The notes beneath the pieces were generated by a model that worked only from the letters and a program-made list of their open reading frames with translations, was not told the origin of the DNA and made no database searches. Source: Candidatus Omnitrophota bacterium (GTDB lineage Bacteria; Omnitrophota; Koll11; Zapsychrales; Fredricksoniimonadaceae). Taken from it: a stretch of DNA of 13,646 nt. Shown one piece after another: positions 1 to 6,488 of the stretch. Positions within the stretch are counted from its first letter, which is position 1, and each line of letters starts with the position of its first letter. The translations under genes were made by a program, and so were the position numbers. The stretch spans positions 1-13,646 of the forward strand of contig JAHFGF010000022.1 in NCBI GenBank assembly GCA_023247595.1, given 5' to 3'.

Positions 1-165
1 ACGGATGGGGAGAACAGCATATCCGCCGTGGGTTTTGGAATGAGTGATTTCCAGCCGCTCATCAAACCAGGCAAAAAGTTGGACCTAGCCTATGGTTTGA
101 TCATTGATGATTGGAATAAGGCGCCGGTCGTCCAGCTGAAACTTAAAGACATCAGAATGGCCTAA
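1..165 (+). CDS. recJ: Probable RecJ single-strand DNA exonuclease, C-terminal fragment
   Basis: Frame 1 is open from the first base to TAA at 163-165 and encodes the last 54 residues of a protein that starts outside the window. The fragment contains the pattern AVGFGMSDF, then LDLAYGLIIDDWN, and finally VVQLKLKDIR just before the stop. This arrangement matches the C-terminal OB-type domain of RecJ: an F-x-M/L-G segment, a 'vdlayt..in.wng' strand and a closing 'vQLkIkDir' strand. RecJ is a cytoplasmic 5'-3' single-strand DNA exonuclease used in recombination and mismatch repair. The catalytic DHH motifs lie upstream and cannot be seen, so the name rests on this tail alone. It ends 25 bp before a bidirectional terminator shared with the convergent rpmB. 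Confidence 0.75.
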   Translation, partial: TDGENSISAVGFGMSDFQPLIKPGKKLDLAYGLIIDDWNKAPVVQLKLKDIRMA

Positions 166-190
166 TCGAATTTTTAAGATAGAAAATAAA

Positions 191-218
191 AAAGACCAAT
201 GAGTAAACATTGGTCTTT
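191..218. terminator. Bidirectional intrinsic terminator between recJ and rpmB
   Basis: Perfect 11-bp inverted repeat (191-201 with 208-218) around a six-base loop. It is followed by a T-rich run on the + strand and preceded by an A-rich run at 183-193, which is a T-run on the minus strand. It therefore can end recJ transcripts going right and rpmB transcripts going left. Confidence 0.9.
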
Positions 219-239
219 TTCTTTAAATGGAATGACAAA

Positions 240-467
240 TTAAGCTTTTACGATTTTTCCAGCCCGGATGCAGGATGTGCAGACATATGTTCTTTTGACA
301 GTGCCAGCCAGGACAATTTTGACCCGCTGGAGGTTGGGCATGACTTTGCGCAGGGTTTTACCGACGATTTTAGAACCGGCGCCGCCTTTGCGCTTGATCA
401 TACCGCGTCTGCGGTACTTGTTTCCGGTCGCGGGGCTTTTATCGCACAACGCACATATTTTTGACAT
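240..467 (-). CDS. rpmB: 50S ribosomal protein L28 (bL28), zinc-binding form
   Basis: Encodes a 75-residue basic protein of the large ribosomal subunit. Typical bL28 features are the N-terminal S-K-I-C-A-L-C, the T-G-N segment, and the 'MPNLQRVKI' motif before the C-terminal strand. Two CxxC pairs (C5/C8 and C63/C66) make the four-cysteine zinc site of the C+ form. The residue 19-40 segment (RRRGMIKRKGGAGSKIVGKT) is the longer basic insertion seen in some bacterial L28 proteins. The ATG at 467-465 is preceded by a GAGGT Shine-Dalgarno (minus strand, + positions 473-477). It stands alone on the minus strand, with its own promoter at 544-571 and the shared terminator at 191-218. L28 is often paired with L33 (rpmG) elsewhere, but here it is a single gene. 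Confidence 0.95.
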   Translation of the reverse strand: MSKICALCDKSPATGNKYRRRGMIKRKGGAGSKIVGKTLRKVMPNLQRVKIVLAGTVKRTYVCTSCIRAGKIVKA

Positions 468-506
468 AAGAAACCTCGTTTTTAATCGTAACTCGTTAAA
501 ATTAGC

Positions 507-534
507 GGGTATGAGGCATTTGCCTAGGTAACCC
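507..534 (-). promoter_or_regulatory. Hairpin-forming 5' leader of rpmB
   Basis: On the minus strand this segment can pair GGGT with ACCC (outer) and AGGC with GCCT around an AAAT loop (inner), separated by an asymmetric internal loop. With the -10 at 544-549, transcription should start near 537, so the hairpin would sit at the very 5' end of a leader of about 70 nt. It could stabilise the mRNA or bind a ribosomal protein. The pairing is short and may be chance. Confidence 0.3.
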
Positions 535-543
535 AGAGCCCTT

Positions 544-571
544 AATATAAGGTAAAATGAACTTTTGTCAA
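544..571 (-). promoter_or_regulatory. Sigma70-like promoter for rpmB
   Basis: On the minus strand TTGACA (+ positions 566-571) and TATATT (544-549) are separated by 16 bp. The -35 is a perfect consensus match and the -10 matches at five of six positions. It lies about 80 bp upstream of the rpmB start codon. Confidence 0.75.
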
Positions 572-627
572 GGGGTTTTTCTATACGGACGACAGTAAAG
601 AAATGATTTCGTTGAATATCTATAATT

Positions 628-636
628 TGTTATAAT
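628..636 (+). promoter_or_regulatory. Extended -10 promoter candidate for the peptidase-led gene run
   Basis: TGTTATAAT at 628-636 is a perfect -10 hexamer with a TG one base upstream (extended -10). There is no convincing -35 at 16-18 bp, which extended -10 promoters can do without. A second TATAAT lies at 621-626. Initiation near 643 would leave a leader of about 60 nt if translation starts at 704. Confidence 0.5.
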
Positions 637-703
637 TTGCGCGTTGTAAGTAATGATTTTAATAAATGATCGATTAAAAAAGCCGAAAAAGTCGGGAGTT
701 GCT

Positions 704-2440
704 ATGACGAATGTTTCATTGCTTAACTTGAGTGAGATTCCAAAATTTCAAAACCGCAATTTCGTTCCTGATGATATTGATTTGTCCGATGTTAAAGCTG
801 TTACAGGATTGTATGAACAATTGTATCTGCGGTCGATCCGTTCATCAAAAGACCTGGAAAATTTTGTCTTAGATCGTTCCGAATTAGACGCCGCGGTCAA
901 TCAGCACGGGTCGATTTTATATATTTATATGACCTGCCAGACCGATGATTCCAAGCGCGCCGCGAATTATAAAGATTTTATCGAAACAATTGTCCCAGCC
1001 ATTAAACCGCTTGATGACCGTTTAAACCATAAGTTTTTAAAGGAGCTGGAAATTTATGGTCTGGACGAAAAACGATATGAGGTTTATATCCGGGATGTGA
1101 AATGTAATATTGAATTATTTGTCGATGATAACGTGCCGCTGCAGACTCAAATTGATGTCTTATCGCAGGAATATCAAACCGTTAGCGGAGCCATGACGGT
1201 TGTGTTTGAAGGCAAAGAACGCACCATGCCGGAAATGGGCAAATATTTACTAGAGCCGGATAGAGCTATTCGGGAGAAAGCCTGGCGTGCCACTGCAGAG
1301 CGAAGGCTTCAGGATTGTGAAAAGCTTGAAAACATTTTCGAAAAAATGAGGGGCCTGCGCAATACCGTGGCCAAGAACGCGGGCTTTGCCAATTTTCGCG
1401 ACTACCAATTCAAGGCCTATCACCGGTTTGACTACACGCCGGAAGACTGCAAAAAATATCACCGGGTCATGGAAAATTATATGGTCCCGTTGTTAAAAGA
1501 AATTACTGCTTTGCGATGCAAACAAATGAAATTAGAAAAAATTCGTCCCTGGGATACGTCGGTTGATCCGTTCAGTCAGCCAGCCTTAAAGCCTTTTGGG
1601 ACGGTGGATGAATTGATTTCAAAAACTTTAACAGTTTTTCAAAACACCGATCCTGAACTTGGCGAACAATTCAATGAAATGCGGGAAATGGGTCTGCTGG
1701 ATTTGGCCAGCCGCAAAGGTAAAGCTCCGGGAGGATATCAAAGCACGTTATGTGAATCCAGAAAACCGTTTATTTTTATGAATGCGGTTGGCCTGGAGCG
1801 GGATGTCCGGACGCTTTTGCACGAAGGCGGCCATGCGTTTCACGCCTTGGCGTGCGCCCAAGATCCGCTCGTCGAATACCGTCACGCGCCGATGGAGTTT
1901 TCTGAAGTGGCGTCTATGGCGATGGAGCTTTTAGCTGGGGAACATATCGATGTTTTTTATTCTCCGCAGGATACCCGCCGTTCCAAACGGGAACATCTGG
2001 AAGATATTCTTGAAGTCCTGGTTTGGGTTGCCAACATTGATGCTTTTCAACATTGGTTATATGAAAATCCAAAACATACACCGCAAGACCGCCGTAATAT
2101 GTGGGTCTCTTTGCATAAGCGTTTTGGAGGCGATTTGGTCGACTGGCAAGGGCTTGAAGATATAAGGGAATATGTGTGGCACAGACAGCTGCATATTTTT
2201 GAAGTTCCGTTTTATTATATCGAATATGGCATTGCGCAGTTGGGCGCGCTGCAATTGTGGCGCCAGGCTAAAACAGATCCCAAACAAGCCTTGGCCAATT
2301 ACCGAAATGGATTAAAACTGGGTGGCTCTCGTCCGCTCCCTGAATTGTACCGTGCCGCCGGGATTGAATTTGATTTCTCAGAACGAACCATTGCTCCTTT
2401 AGTTGATTTGGTTAAGAAAGAATGGGAGAAGCTTGTTTGA
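704..2440 (+). CDS. M3-family oligoendopeptidase (PepF/thimet-like zinc metallopeptidase)
   Basis: Encodes a 578-residue cytoplasmic zinc peptidase of the M3 family, which cleaves short peptides in intracellular peptide turnover. The zinc motif HEGGH is at residues 373-377, with E374 as general base and H373/H377 as ligands. The third ligand is probably E401 in the EFSEVAS segment, 24 residues further on, as in the family. Near the C-terminus, PFYYIEY (502-508) matches the conserved tyrosine-rich substrate-binding segment of M3B enzymes. I place the start at ATG 704 because GGGAG at 694-698 is well spaced from it. An in-frame ATG at 653 would add 17 residues but lacks a good ribosome site and lies about 10 nt from the predicted transcript start. 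The length is normal for PepF-type enzymes. It leads a run of nine co-directional genes. Confidence 0.92.
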   Translation: MTNVSLLNLSEIPKFQNRNFVPDDIDLSDVKAVTGLYEQLYLRSIRSSKDLENFVLDRSELDAAVNQHGSILYIYMTCQTDDSKRAANYKDFIETIVPAIKPLDDRLNHKFLKELEIYGLDEKRYEVYIRDVKCNIELFVDDNVPLQTQIDVLSQEYQTVSGAMTVVFEGKERTMPEMGKYLLEPDRAIREKAWRATAERRLQDCEKLENIFEKMRGLRNTVAKNAGFANFRDYQFKAYHRFDYTPEDCKKYHRVMENYMVPLLKEITALRCKQMKLEKIRPWDTSVDPFSQPALKPFGTVDELISKTLTVFQNTDPELGEQFNEMREMGLLDLASRKGKAPGGYQSTLCESRKPFIFMNAVGLERDVRTLLHEGGHAFHALACAQDPLVEYRHAPMEFSEVASMAMELLAGEHIDVFYSPQDTRRSKREHLEDILEVLVWVANIDAFQHWLYENPKHTPQDRRNMWVSLHKRFGGDLVDWQGLEDIREYVWHRQLHIFEVPFYYIEYGIAQLGALQLWRQAKTDPKQALANYRNGLKLGGSRPLPELYRAAGIEFDFSERTIAPLVDLVKKEWEKLV

Positions 2441-2506
2441 TTTTTAATTGCGAGAACCAATCATTTTTAGTCCAAAAAATAATTTAAGCGGTGCAAGGAA
2501 TTTTTC

Positions 2507-3049
2507 GTGCGAAAAGTGATTCAGAAAACAGATAAACCGAAAGTTATTAAACAAGGGAAGTTTCTCAGGTTGATTCAGCTGGGCGGTTGGGAATTTTCAC
2601 AGCGAACCAACTGCACGGGTATTGTTGTGATCGTCGGTAAAACCAAAGATGAGCGTGTTATATTAATTAAACAGTTTCGTCCGCCGATTAATAAGTATTG
2701 CATTGAATTTCCGGCGGGATTGGTTAATGACAGAGGGCTTAAAACCAAGGAATCCATGGCCTCGGCGGCAAAGCGTGAATTTTTGGAAGAAACAGGTTAT
2801 AAAGCCGCTAAGATTACGAAGATATTAACCGGGCCTGTTTCTCCGGGATCTTCTTGCGATCTCATGACCTTGTATTTGGCCCAAGGGTTGACCAAGGTAA
2901 ATCAGGGAGGCGGCGATCATACGGAAAACATTGAAGTCTTTGAAATTCCGATGAATGCCGTTATCAAGTGGCTTCAAAAAATGAAATCCCAAGGATGCTT
3001 GGTAGACCCCAAAGTTTTTGCCGGATTGTATTTCTTAACGTGCCGTTAA
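2507..3049 (+). CDS. NUDT5-like Nudix hydrolase (ADP-ribose/ADP-sugar pyrophosphatase)
   Basis: A 180-residue Nudix hydrolase, expected to split ADP-ribose or related nucleotide sugars into AMP and a sugar phosphate. It starts at GTG, supported by AAGGA at 2495-2499. The segment CIEFPAGL (65-72) and the Nudix core REFLEETGY (90-98) closely resemble eukaryotic NUDT5 and bacterial ADP-ribose pyrophosphatases. E91, E94 and E95 are the expected metal ligands. The usual spacing of the first Nudix-box glycine and glutamate is expanded: G71 to E82 is separated by ten residues rather than five, implying an insertion of about five residues in the loop before the Nudix helix. The N-terminal strands (LGGWEFSQRTN...) fit the dimerisation region of this subfamily. 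It is 66 bp downstream of the peptidase with no terminator between them, so cotranscription is likely. Confidence 0.88.
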   Translation: MRKVIQKTDKPKVIKQGKFLRLIQLGGWEFSQRTNCTGIVVIVGKTKDERVILIKQFRPPINKYCIEFPAGLVNDRGLKTKESMASAAKREFLEETGYKAAKITKILTGPVSPGSSCDLMTLYLAQGLTKVNQGGGDHTENIEVFEIPMNAVIKWLQKMKSQGCLVDPKVFAGLYFLTCR

Positions 3050-3096
3050 TCATTTATTAATGGAAAAGATGAAAATAGTTTTGTTGGTATTTAAAT

Positions 3097-3651
3097 ATGC
3101 GTAAATTAGGCCATGATGAAATTGTCCTGCGTCAGGTGGACAGATCCAAACAATCCAGGCTGCCGGTTTGTGTGGTTTTAAACAGCATCCGCAGTCTTTA
3201 TAATGTGGGCGCTGTTTTTCGAACAGCCGACGGCATTGGTGTTGAAAAAATTTGGCTATGCGGGATTACCGGTTATCCGCCGCAGTCGTCGATTGCAAAA
3301 ACAGCGCTTGGGGCGCAGGAAAATGTGCCGTGGGAATACCGTAAAGATATCCTTGAGTTATTAAACGAGCTTAAGTCGGCAGGTTATCAGATTGTCCTGT
3401 TGGAGCAGATAGCCGGCAGTATTGAGCACGATCAATTTGAACCTCAGTCCAAGGTTTGTCTGGTTGTGGGTAATGAAATAAGCGGTATTTCTGATGAACT
3501 GATTTCGTTATGCGATCAGGCCATTGAAATTCCGATGGACGGCATTAAAAATTCTTTAAATGTGGCCGTTGCCTTTGGTATCATTGGCTATCATATTCGT
3601 TCAAAATTGATGACAAAAACAATCCATCCTGGAGCGGTTTATGAACAATAA
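3097..3651 (+). CDS. SpoU/TrmH-family RNA 2'-O-methyltransferase
   Basis: A 184-residue SPOUT-class methyltransferase expected to transfer a methyl group from SAM to a ribose 2'-OH of tRNA or rRNA. All three SpoU motifs are present. Motif 1 is N29...SLYNVGAVFRTAD with N36, G38 and R42. Motif 2 is VVGNEISGIS around residues 123-132. Motif 3 is IPMDGIKNSLNVAVA from residue 145. The protein has little beyond the catalytic core and lacks the N-terminal L30-like substrate-binding domain of RlmB-type enzymes, so it is closer in architecture to TrmL/TrmH. The RNA target cannot be read from the sequence. The Shine-Dalgarno before ATG 3097 is weak, and a short upstream reading frame (3069-3104) overlaps the start. 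The 3' end overlaps the next gene by 11 bp. Confidence 0.9.
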   Translation: MRKLGHDEIVLRQVDRSKQSRLPVCVVLNSIRSLYNVGAVFRTADGIGVEKIWLCGITGYPPQSSIAKTALGAQENVPWEYRKDILELLNELKSAGYQIVLLEQIAGSIEHDQFEPQSKVCLVVGNEISGISDELISLCDQAIEIPMDGIKNSLNVAVAFGIIGYHIRSKLMTKTIHPGAVYEQ

Positions 3652-3985
3652 TAAAATGGCTGTGTTTTTCTCAGTTGTTATGGTTTTTTGCCTTGTCAAT
3701 TTAACGGCTTTCAATGTTCGGGCGGATGATTTAGGAAGTATCGATAAGAATGAAAGTTTCGATATTTATTTTGGCAACGGGACAGGCAATGAGTCCTTCG
3801 TCGTAAAAAGAGTTAAAATTGTCCGTATTGATCAGATCAATAATCTGGAATTTCTAGTTTTTATTAATGATGCCGGTTTTAATGCCAAGGGTAAGGAAGG
3901 GTATATTCTTTTTTCAACGTTAAATGCTATTGTACCCAGCAGTACATTTACGATTAACGGTTTTGAACGTTATAAACAAAATTGA
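3641..3985 (+). CDS. Small exported protein of unknown function
   Basis: A 114-residue protein I do not recognise. It begins with a clear Sec signal peptide: a basic start (K5), a hydrophobic core at residues 7-23 and a likely signal peptidase I site after V-R-A at residue 28. The mature part is about 86 residues with acidic and beta-rich character. It contains no cysteine, so it is neither a lipoprotein nor disulphide-bonded. The start is supported by GGAG at 3631-3634, and the gene overlaps the SpoU gene by 11 bp, which suggests translational coupling. It should be periplasmic or surface-located. No motif indicates its function. Confidence 0.75.
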   Translation: MNNNKMAVFFSVVMVFCLVNLTAFNVRADDLGSIDKNESFDIYFGNGTGNESFVVKRVKIVRIDQINNLEFLVFINDAGFNAKGKEGYILFSTLNAIVPSSTFTINGFERYKQN

Positions 3986-4000
3986 CGGAGAGGAATTGCT

Positions 4001-4291
4001 ATGAATCGCTTGCATAGTTGGATATCGAAGAGTAAAATGCGGTTGTTTCCTTTCAAGAAAGGCAAAATCGTGCAACTTGATTCAAAAAAATTACTCAAAG
4101 ATAAGCGTGTGGTTGAAGAAATCAACCGCCATAAATGGCTGGAAAGCGAAATTGCCGGATTTGACGTCGGATTTGACAAGGCCGCGGAAGACTGGATTGA
4201 AAACTACGCCCAAGCCTGGGTTACCTACCATGACCCGCAACTAAAACATTTTGGGAAACCCCCGGTCCCTAAAAGCGAAAAAACAAAATAA
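4001..4291 (+). CDS. Uncharacterised 96-residue cytoplasmic protein
   Basis: A small basic protein without a signal peptide or membrane segment. A strong Shine-Dalgarno (GGAGAGGA, 3988-3995) and a 15-bp gap to the previous gene support it as real. The N-terminus is basic (K- and R-rich to about residue 44). The middle, EINRHKWLESEIAGFDVGF followed by DKAAEDWIENYAQAW, looks like an amphipathic helical unit rich in Trp and acidic residues and is the most likely conserved core. The last 15 residues (PPVPKSEKTK) look disordered. I do not recognise the family. Its place between an exported protein and a nucleotidyltransferase-like protein gives no clear functional clue. Confidence 0.7.
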   Translation: MNRLHSWISKSKMRLFPFKKGKIVQLDSKKLLKDKRVVEEINRHKWLESEIAGFDVGFDKAAEDWIENYAQAWVTYHDPQLKHFGKPPVPKSEKTK

Positions 4292-4315
4292 TTTAATTTT
4301 CAAAAAAGATTTATT

Positions 4316-5056
4316 ATGGCTGAGATAAAAAATATTCAACAGCTTCCGGAATTCGTGCGTAATGATGTTCATCGTTATGTCGAACAAATCATATCAATCC
4401 ATCAGGATAATATTTTATCCATTTCTGTTTATGGTTCCGCGGCCAGTGGGAATTATGTTCCGACAGTATCGGATATTAATTTAATGGTCGTCGTCAAGAA
4501 ACTTGATTTCGAGGTCCTTAAATCAAGCCTTCATCTGGTCAAACAGGGGCAAAAAAAGAAAATCACGGCACCGCTTTTTCTGACCAGGGAATATATGGCC
4601 CGGTCATTAGATGTATTTCCTATCGAATTTTTAGATATGAAAGAACAACATATTCTTTTATATGGGCAGGATATCCTTGGTGAGTTGGTCATTGATGGTT
4701 CAAACCTTCGAATTTTTTGTGAACAGCAGCTCAAAGGAAAACTTTTAAGGATTCGCCAGGCCTATTTGGAATGCGGCCTTGCGGCGGATACGAAAGAGCG
4801 GTTATTGCATGATTCTGTGAAAGCGTTGATTCCTATTTTTGGAAATCTTTTACGCCTTCGCGGAAAAAATTTTTCAGGCTCAAGAATAGCAATTTTCAAA
4901 TCCTTGGGAGAGGAATTCAAGTTGGACCTATCCAGTTTGGAGAAGATCAATCAATCCCGAATGAACCATCAGAAAATGACTTCAGAACAGGTCGATGGAT
5001 TATTCATCGAACTGATTGCCAAATTAGAACAGCTCATTGATTTAGTTGACACATGA
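4316..5056 (+). CDS. Nucleotidyltransferase-domain protein with an altered metal site
   Basis: A 246-residue protein with a DNA polymerase beta-type nucleotidyltransferase fold at its N-terminus. The signature VYGSAASGNYVPTVSDINLMVV (residues 38-59) supplies the G-S motif at 40-41 and the first metal carboxylate D53. The second carboxylate of the usual D-x-D is replaced by N55. A further acidic residue, E104 in PIEFLDM, could serve as the third carboxylate. The C-terminal 130 residues are predicted helical, like the HEPN-type or substrate-binding helical domain that follows this fold in aminoglycoside and MNT-type proteins. Full catalysis is doubtful with N55, and it may be a regulatory or inactive member. 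The Shine-Dalgarno is weak. The TGA overlaps the next gene's ATG (ATGA at 5053-5056), indicating tight coupling with the TPM membrane protein. Confidence 0.78.
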   Translation: MAEIKNIQQLPEFVRNDVHRYVEQIISIHQDNILSISVYGSAASGNYVPTVSDINLMVVVKKLDFEVLKSSLHLVKQGQKKKITAPLFLTREYMARSLDVFPIEFLDMKEQHILLYGQDILGELVIDGSNLRIFCEQQLKGKLLRIRQAYLECGLAADTKERLLHDSVKALIPIFGNLLRLRGKNFSGSRIAIFKSLGEEFKLDLSSLEKINQSRMNHQKMTSEQVDGLFIELIAKLEQLIDLVDT

Positions 5057-5838
5057 ACAAGTTTCTTTTAACCACAGTGTTATTTTTATTCTTCGTCATT
5101 TGCCCCGTAAACAGTCTGCTGTTTTCAAGCCAGCCTCTTTATCCTGCCGCGCCGGATGGTTATATTTATGACGGGGCTGGATTAATCAATGAAGCGGATA
5201 AGCTTAAGCTGTCCAAATTATTAACGATACTGCAGGATAAAACCACGGCTCAAGTCGCTGTTGCCACGGTCGTGTCTATCCAGCCGGAAACTATTGAGTC
5301 CTACGCTGCAAATTTATTCAGCCAGTGGGGAGTCGGGCAAAGAAATAAGAACAACGGCGTGCTTTTTCTTATTGCCCGGGATGATAAAGAATTGCGTATC
5401 GAAGTGGGCTATGGATTGGAAGGCGCTCTTCCCGACATTATTTGTAAAAGTATCATTTCAAATATTGTCGTCCCTGAATTTAAAAATTCTAATTTCTCCG
5501 GCGGAATTTCTAAGGGGGTATCGGCTATTGTCAGTTTGATAGCCAAAGAGTATAATGTCGCAATTACCGGCGATGAACAGACCATTCTTAATCGGGTCGG
5601 AGCATCTTCGCAAGAAAGTGAAATTATCTGGTTACTTTTGCTTTTTATTTTGGTAATTTTTATTTTTAGTTTCATTTACAATGGTTCGTCTGGATCAGGT
5701 GGATATCGTGGCGGAGGTTATTGGTATGGAGGAAGCTCTGGAGGATTTGGCGGCGGATTCGGAGGCGGAAGTTCAGGCGGGTTTGGCGGTTTCGGAGGCG
5801 GAATGAGCGGCGGCGGCGGGGCTAGTGGAGGTTGGTAG
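5053..5838 (+). CDS. TPM-domain membrane protein (YgcG family) with glycine-rich tail
   Basis: A 261-residue protein of the TPM/YgcG family. Order of parts: signal peptide or N-terminal anchor (1-22, hydrophobic LLTTVLFLFFVICPV); TPM domain (about 35-170) with the typical start YIYDGAGLI, then NNGVLFLIARDDKELRIEVGYGLEG; a membrane helix (about 191-212, WLLLLFILVIFIF); and a C-terminal tail almost entirely Gly/Ser with Phe and Tyr. The TPM domain should face the periplasm. In this family it is linked to membrane-protein quality control and, in plants, to photosystem II repair as an acid phosphatase. TPM genes often sit beside lemA, as here (lemA follows after 62 bp). The start overlaps the preceding nucleotidyltransferase-like gene by 4 bp. 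Confidence 0.92.
   Translation: MNKFLLTTVLFLFFVICPVNSLLFSSQPLYPAAPDGYIYDGAGLINEADKLKLSKLLTILQDKTTAQVAVATVVSIQPETIESYAANLFSQWGVGQRNKNNGVLFLIARDDKELRIEVGYGLEGALPDIICKSIISNIVVPEFKNSNFSGGISKGVSAIVSLIAKEYNVAITGDEQTILNRVGASSQESEIIWLLLLFILVIFIFSFIYNGSSGSGGYRGGGYWYGGSSGGFGGGFGGGSSGGFGGFGGGMSGGGGASGGW
5692..5835 (+). repeat. Glycine-codon-rich imperfect repeat encoding the TPM tail
   Basis: About 145 bp dominated by GGN codons, mostly GGA and GGC, giving repeated G-G-F-G-G and S-G-G units. It is part of the TPM coding sequence. Such low-complexity DNA can vary in length between strains. Confidence 0.7.
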
Positions 5839-5900
5839 TTCCATCAAAAATATTTATTATTAGTTTTGTGATTGGTAATAATTTAGGAAAGGAAATCAAG

Positions 5901-6467
5901 ATGAAGAATTTTTTAATCTTTTTAGGCGTGCTGGCAGTCATCGGACTCATGGCATTCGGTTGGTACAAAAACGGCTATAATCACGCCATTACTTTAGATG
6001 AACAAGTGAAATCATCCTGGGCCCAGGTTGAAAATCAATTGCAGCGACGTTTTGATTTGATTCCTAACCTAGTGAATACGGTTAAAGGTTACGCCGCTCA
6101 TGAGAGTTCGATTTTTACGGAAGTTGCCAAATTAAGAAGTCAATGGGCAGCGGCTCCAACTGTTTCGGAGAAGGTCGAGGCGGCCAATCAATTGACAGGA
6201 GTCTTATCCCGTTTGATTGCGGTTTCCGAAAATTATCCTGATTTGAAAGCCAACCAGAATTTTCTCGACTTACAAGCTCAATTGGAAGGGACGGAAAATC
6301 GCATTGCGGTCGAGCGTATGCGTTATAATCAGTCCGTCCAGATTTTTAATGCCTACCAAAGATCATTTTTTGGCAGGTTTTTTTGTTCACAAACAGGTGT
6401 GACTAATCCGGCTGTTTATTTTAAGGCGGATGAACGGTCAAGGGAAGTTCCAAAAGTCACGTTTTAA
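5901..6467 (+). CDS. lemA: LemA family membrane protein
   Basis: A 188-residue LemA protein. An N-terminal membrane helix (residues 3-22, FLIFLGVLAVIGLMAFGWY) is followed by the hallmark region N-x-a-I-x-L-D-E-Q-V-K-SSWAQVENQLQRRFDLIPNLVNTVKGYA. A long helical coiled region with TENRIAVERMRYNQSVQIFNAYQR follows, then a C-terminal segment. Topology is typically N-outside with the helical domain exposed; the biochemical function is not established in the family. I chose ATG 5901 because AGGAAAGGA (5885-5893) precedes it and the membrane helix then begins at once. An in-frame upstream ATG at 5832 would overlap the TPM gene and prepend 23 residues not typical of LemA. It pairs with the TPM gene, a recurrent arrangement. 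Confidence 0.94.
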   Translation: MKNFLIFLGVLAVIGLMAFGWYKNGYNHAITLDEQVKSSWAQVENQLQRRFDLIPNLVNTVKGYAAHESSIFTEVAKLRSQWAAAPTVSEKVEAANQLTGVLSRLIAVSENYPDLKANQNFLDLQAQLEGTENRIAVERMRYNQSVQIFNAYQRSFFGRFFCSQTGVTNPAVYFKADERSREVPKVTF

Positions 6468-6488
6468 TGATGGTAAGGAGTTGATGGT

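Noticed and set aside
210..531. Two + strand open frames opposite rpmB.
   Set aside because: They are antisense shadows of the well-supported rpmB gene.
653..703. Upstream ATG at 653 as the peptidase start.
   Set aside because: No ribosome site and very close to the predicted transcript start; ATG 704 has GGGAG at good spacing.
5692..5835. Glycine-rich tandem region as a mobile or satellite repeat.
   Set aside because: It is in frame within the TPM protein and the Gly-rich tail is a normal family feature.
5832..5900. ATG 5832 as the LemA start.
   Set aside because: It overlaps the TPM gene and adds residues before the membrane helix; ATG 5901 has a strong ribosome site.
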